DNA of 24,095 nt from Bacillota bacterium (lineage in GTDB: Bacteria > Bacillota > Clostridia > Lachnospirales > Lachnospiraceae): positions 1 through 24,095 of the forward strand of contig JAEYRK010000004.1 in the NCBI GenBank assembly GCA_023435645.1, in the 5' to 3' direction. The position numbers were made by a program, and so were the translations under genes. Below the pieces are notes generated by a model. That model was not told the origin of the DNA, made no database searches, and saw nothing but the letters and a program-made list of their open reading frames with translations. Below are positions 23,360 through 24,095 of this stretch, piece after piece. Each line of letters begins with the position of its first letter. Within the stretch, counting starts at the first letter, position 1.

Positions 23360-23431
23360 ATGTCAATTCACTGGCAACAATTTTTGCAGATGTATAATTC
23401 AAAACCTCTTGACACAAGATATTTAAGATGA
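23360..23431 (+). CDS. Possible 23-aa small ORF ending in the tRNA-Ser promoter
   Basis: ATG 23360 has a near-perfect ribosome site, GAGGAGG at 23344-23350 with a 9-nt spacer, and is followed by 22 codons (MSIHWQQFLQMYNSKPLDTR...) and TGA. The last codons cover the -35 hexamer and the spacer of the promoter of the downstream tRNA. No hydrophobic segment and no known family. It could be a small protein, a leader peptide or a decayed gene start; a longer in-frame version from 23204 overlaps ispD and is less likely. Confidence 0.35.
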   Translation: MSIHWQQFLQMYNSKPLDTRYLR

Positions 23432-23437
23432 TATACT
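23409..23437 (+). promoter_or_regulatory. Promoter for the tRNA-Ser genes
   Basis: TTGACA at 23409-23414, 17-nt spacer, TATACT at 23432-23437, giving a start close to the tRNA 5' end at 23453. No second promoter of this quality is seen before tRNA-Ser(GGA), so both tRNAs are probably on one transcript. Confidence 0.85.
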
Positions 23438-23452
23438 AGCAAAGCGACGTTT

Positions 23453-23538
23453 GGAGAGATGCCCGAGCGGCTTAAGGGGCTGGTCTTGAAAACCAGTGAT
23501 TCTGCAAGGAACCGTGGGTTCGAATCCCACTCTCTCCG
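23453..23538 (+). tRNA. tRNA-Ser(UGA)
   Basis: An 86-nt class II tRNA. The acceptor stem GGAGAGA (23453-23459) pairs with TCTCTCC (23531-23537), discriminator G. The anticodon arm CTGGT-CTTGAAA-ACCAG has TGA at 23487-23489, reading UCA (and probably other UCN by wobble). It has a long variable arm and GGTTCGAATCC T-arm. CCA is not encoded (GCT follows). Confidence 0.96.
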
Positions 23539-23617
23539 CTTAATTATATGGTAACATCGCAACAGCTAAGTTAGCAGTAAATAAGATTTAGCTAAATGGT
23601 TTCTTGATTTAACTTTT

Positions 23618-23706
23618 GGAGAAATACCCAAGCGGCTGAAGGGGCTCCCCTGGAAAGGGAGTAGGTCGTTAATAGCGGCGCGAGGGTTCAAATCCCTCTT
23701 TCTCCG
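23618..23706 (+). tRNA. tRNA-Ser(GGA)
   Basis: An 89-nt class II tRNA. The acceptor GGAGAAA (23618-23624) pairs with TTTCTCC (23699-23705), discriminator G. The anticodon arm CTCCC-CTGGAAA-GGGAG has GGA at 23652-23654, reading UCC and UCU. It has a long variable arm (TAGGTCG...CGGCGCG) and GGTTCAAATCC T-arm. CCA is not encoded. Confidence 0.96.
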
Positions 23707-23800
23707 TTCTGCTTTTTCATTAATTTAGCCATCGGATTAACAGAGAAATCTGTCCGGATATAGCAACAGAAAACTGGTAAAAATTAATTCGGAAAAGTAG

Positions 23801-23829
23801 TTGACAAAGCCAAAGATGCGTGATAAGAT
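23801..23829 (+). promoter_or_regulatory. rRNA operon promoter
   Basis: TTGACA at 23801-23806, 17-nt spacer, TAAGAT at 23824-23829, with an upstream TGa extension at 23821-23822 and AT-rich DNA before the -35 that could act as an UP element. Confidence 0.75.
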
Positions 23830-23836
23830 AGTCAAG

Positions 23837-24095
23837 CTGACGTTGCGAAAACACAGTGAAACAAAGCATCTGAAGCAAATATGAACCTTGATAATTGAAC
23901 AGTAAAACAACCCTGAAAATTCTAAAAAACTCAGAGTTACACATGGCTCTGAAGAAAGCATTCTAACGAATGCTTGTAGATTTTCATGAGATATATCAGA
24001 GATGGTATATCACGAACCGTATCGGTAGAAATATCGGTACACCACAAAAACAGTAAAGATAATGGATTGCTAACGAGTGATTGAAGACTTCGGTT
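23837..24095 (+). other. Leader of a 16S-first rRNA transcript (truncated by the window)
   Basis: The segment has no plausible protein gene and carries the AACCTTGATAATTGAACAG-type string usual in Firmicutes rRNA leaders and spacers, a perfect hairpin AAGCATTC / GAATGCTT (23956-23963 and 23968-23975), and a duplicated TATCGGTA. The 16S gene itself (AGAGTTTGATCCTGG) has not begun by base 24095, so it is expected just outside. The identification rests on this style of sequence and on the strong promoter and adjacent tRNAs. Confidence 0.65.

Noticed and set aside
23204..23431. 75-codon ORF overlapping the end of ispD
   Set aside because: Its first part is an out-of-frame read of ispD with no ribosome site; only the last 23 codons, behind GAGGAGG, are worth keeping as a candidate.
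23720..23961. Two 74-codon minus-strand ORFs over the rRNA promoter and leader
   Set aside because: They overlap a consensus rRNA promoter and leader and have hydrophobic, low-information sequences without ribosome sites.

Overview
The window looks like chromosomal core sequence from a low-to-moderate GC Gram-positive anaerobe of the Clostridia, most likely a Lachnospiraceae / Lachnoclostridium-type organism. This is inferred from the Shine-Dalgarno sites (GGAGG class), the TTGACA-N17-TATAAT promoters, long-form HPF, the ECF-type riboflavin transporter behind an FMN riboswitch, the gene order tsaE-tsaB-rimI ... tsaD, and the sequence style of the proteins. No phage, insertion sequence, CRISPR array or complete mobile element is visible.

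Layout. 1-2.2 kb: a secreted SH3b-SH3b-coiled coil-NlpC/P60 cell-wall hydrolase and a PilZ (c-di-GMP) protein, each with its own promoter and terminator-like hairpin. 2.1-2.85 kb: an AT-rich gap holding a DnaA-box cluster and stacked promoters before hpf. 2.85-7.9 kb: hpf, secA, prfB (RF2, made by +1 programmed frameshifting at CTT TGA C) and a stand-alone CheW-domain protein. 8.1-12.4 kb: an aspartate-family amino-acid block (ACT-domain PheB-like protein, homoserine dehydrogenase, an ApgM-family protein best read as the homoserine kinase, and aspartokinase). 12.4-13.5 kb: repeat-rich intergenic DNA on both sides of a minus-strand HExxH zinc protein. 13.5-15.9 kb: tex, with an unusual long linker. 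16.0-17.4 kb: a small PII-like protein, then an FMN riboswitch with intrinsic terminator controlling ribU. 17.5-22.5 kb: the tRNA t6A-modification genes tsaE, tsaB and tsaD with rimI, a small CxxC protein, rnz (tRNA 3' processing) and a membrane-anchored lipid-face protein of unknown function. 22.5-24.1 kb: ispD, a tiny ORF whose end overlaps a tRNA promoter, tRNA-Ser(UGA), tRNA-Ser(GGA), and the strong promoter and leader of an rRNA operon whose 16S gene starts just beyond the right edge.

Functionally the window is dominated by translation and its support: ribosome hibernation (hpf), termination (prfB), tRNA maturation (rnz, t6A genes, two tRNA-Ser) and rRNA synthesis, together with protein export (secA), threonine/lysine precursor synthesis and riboflavin uptake. 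I see no clear new multi-gene system. The items most worth following are the DnaA-box cluster upstream of hpf, the ApgM-as-homoserine-kinase assignment, the shifted spacing of the prfB frameshift signal, the 42-bp palindromic tandem repeats, the Tex linker, the small zinc-type protein inside the t6A cluster, and the 23-codon ORF that runs into the tRNA promoter.

Several starts below were moved from the longest possible ORF to internal codons with a proper ribosome binding site; each entry states why. Family assignments are from recognition of sequence motifs by eye, without database searches.
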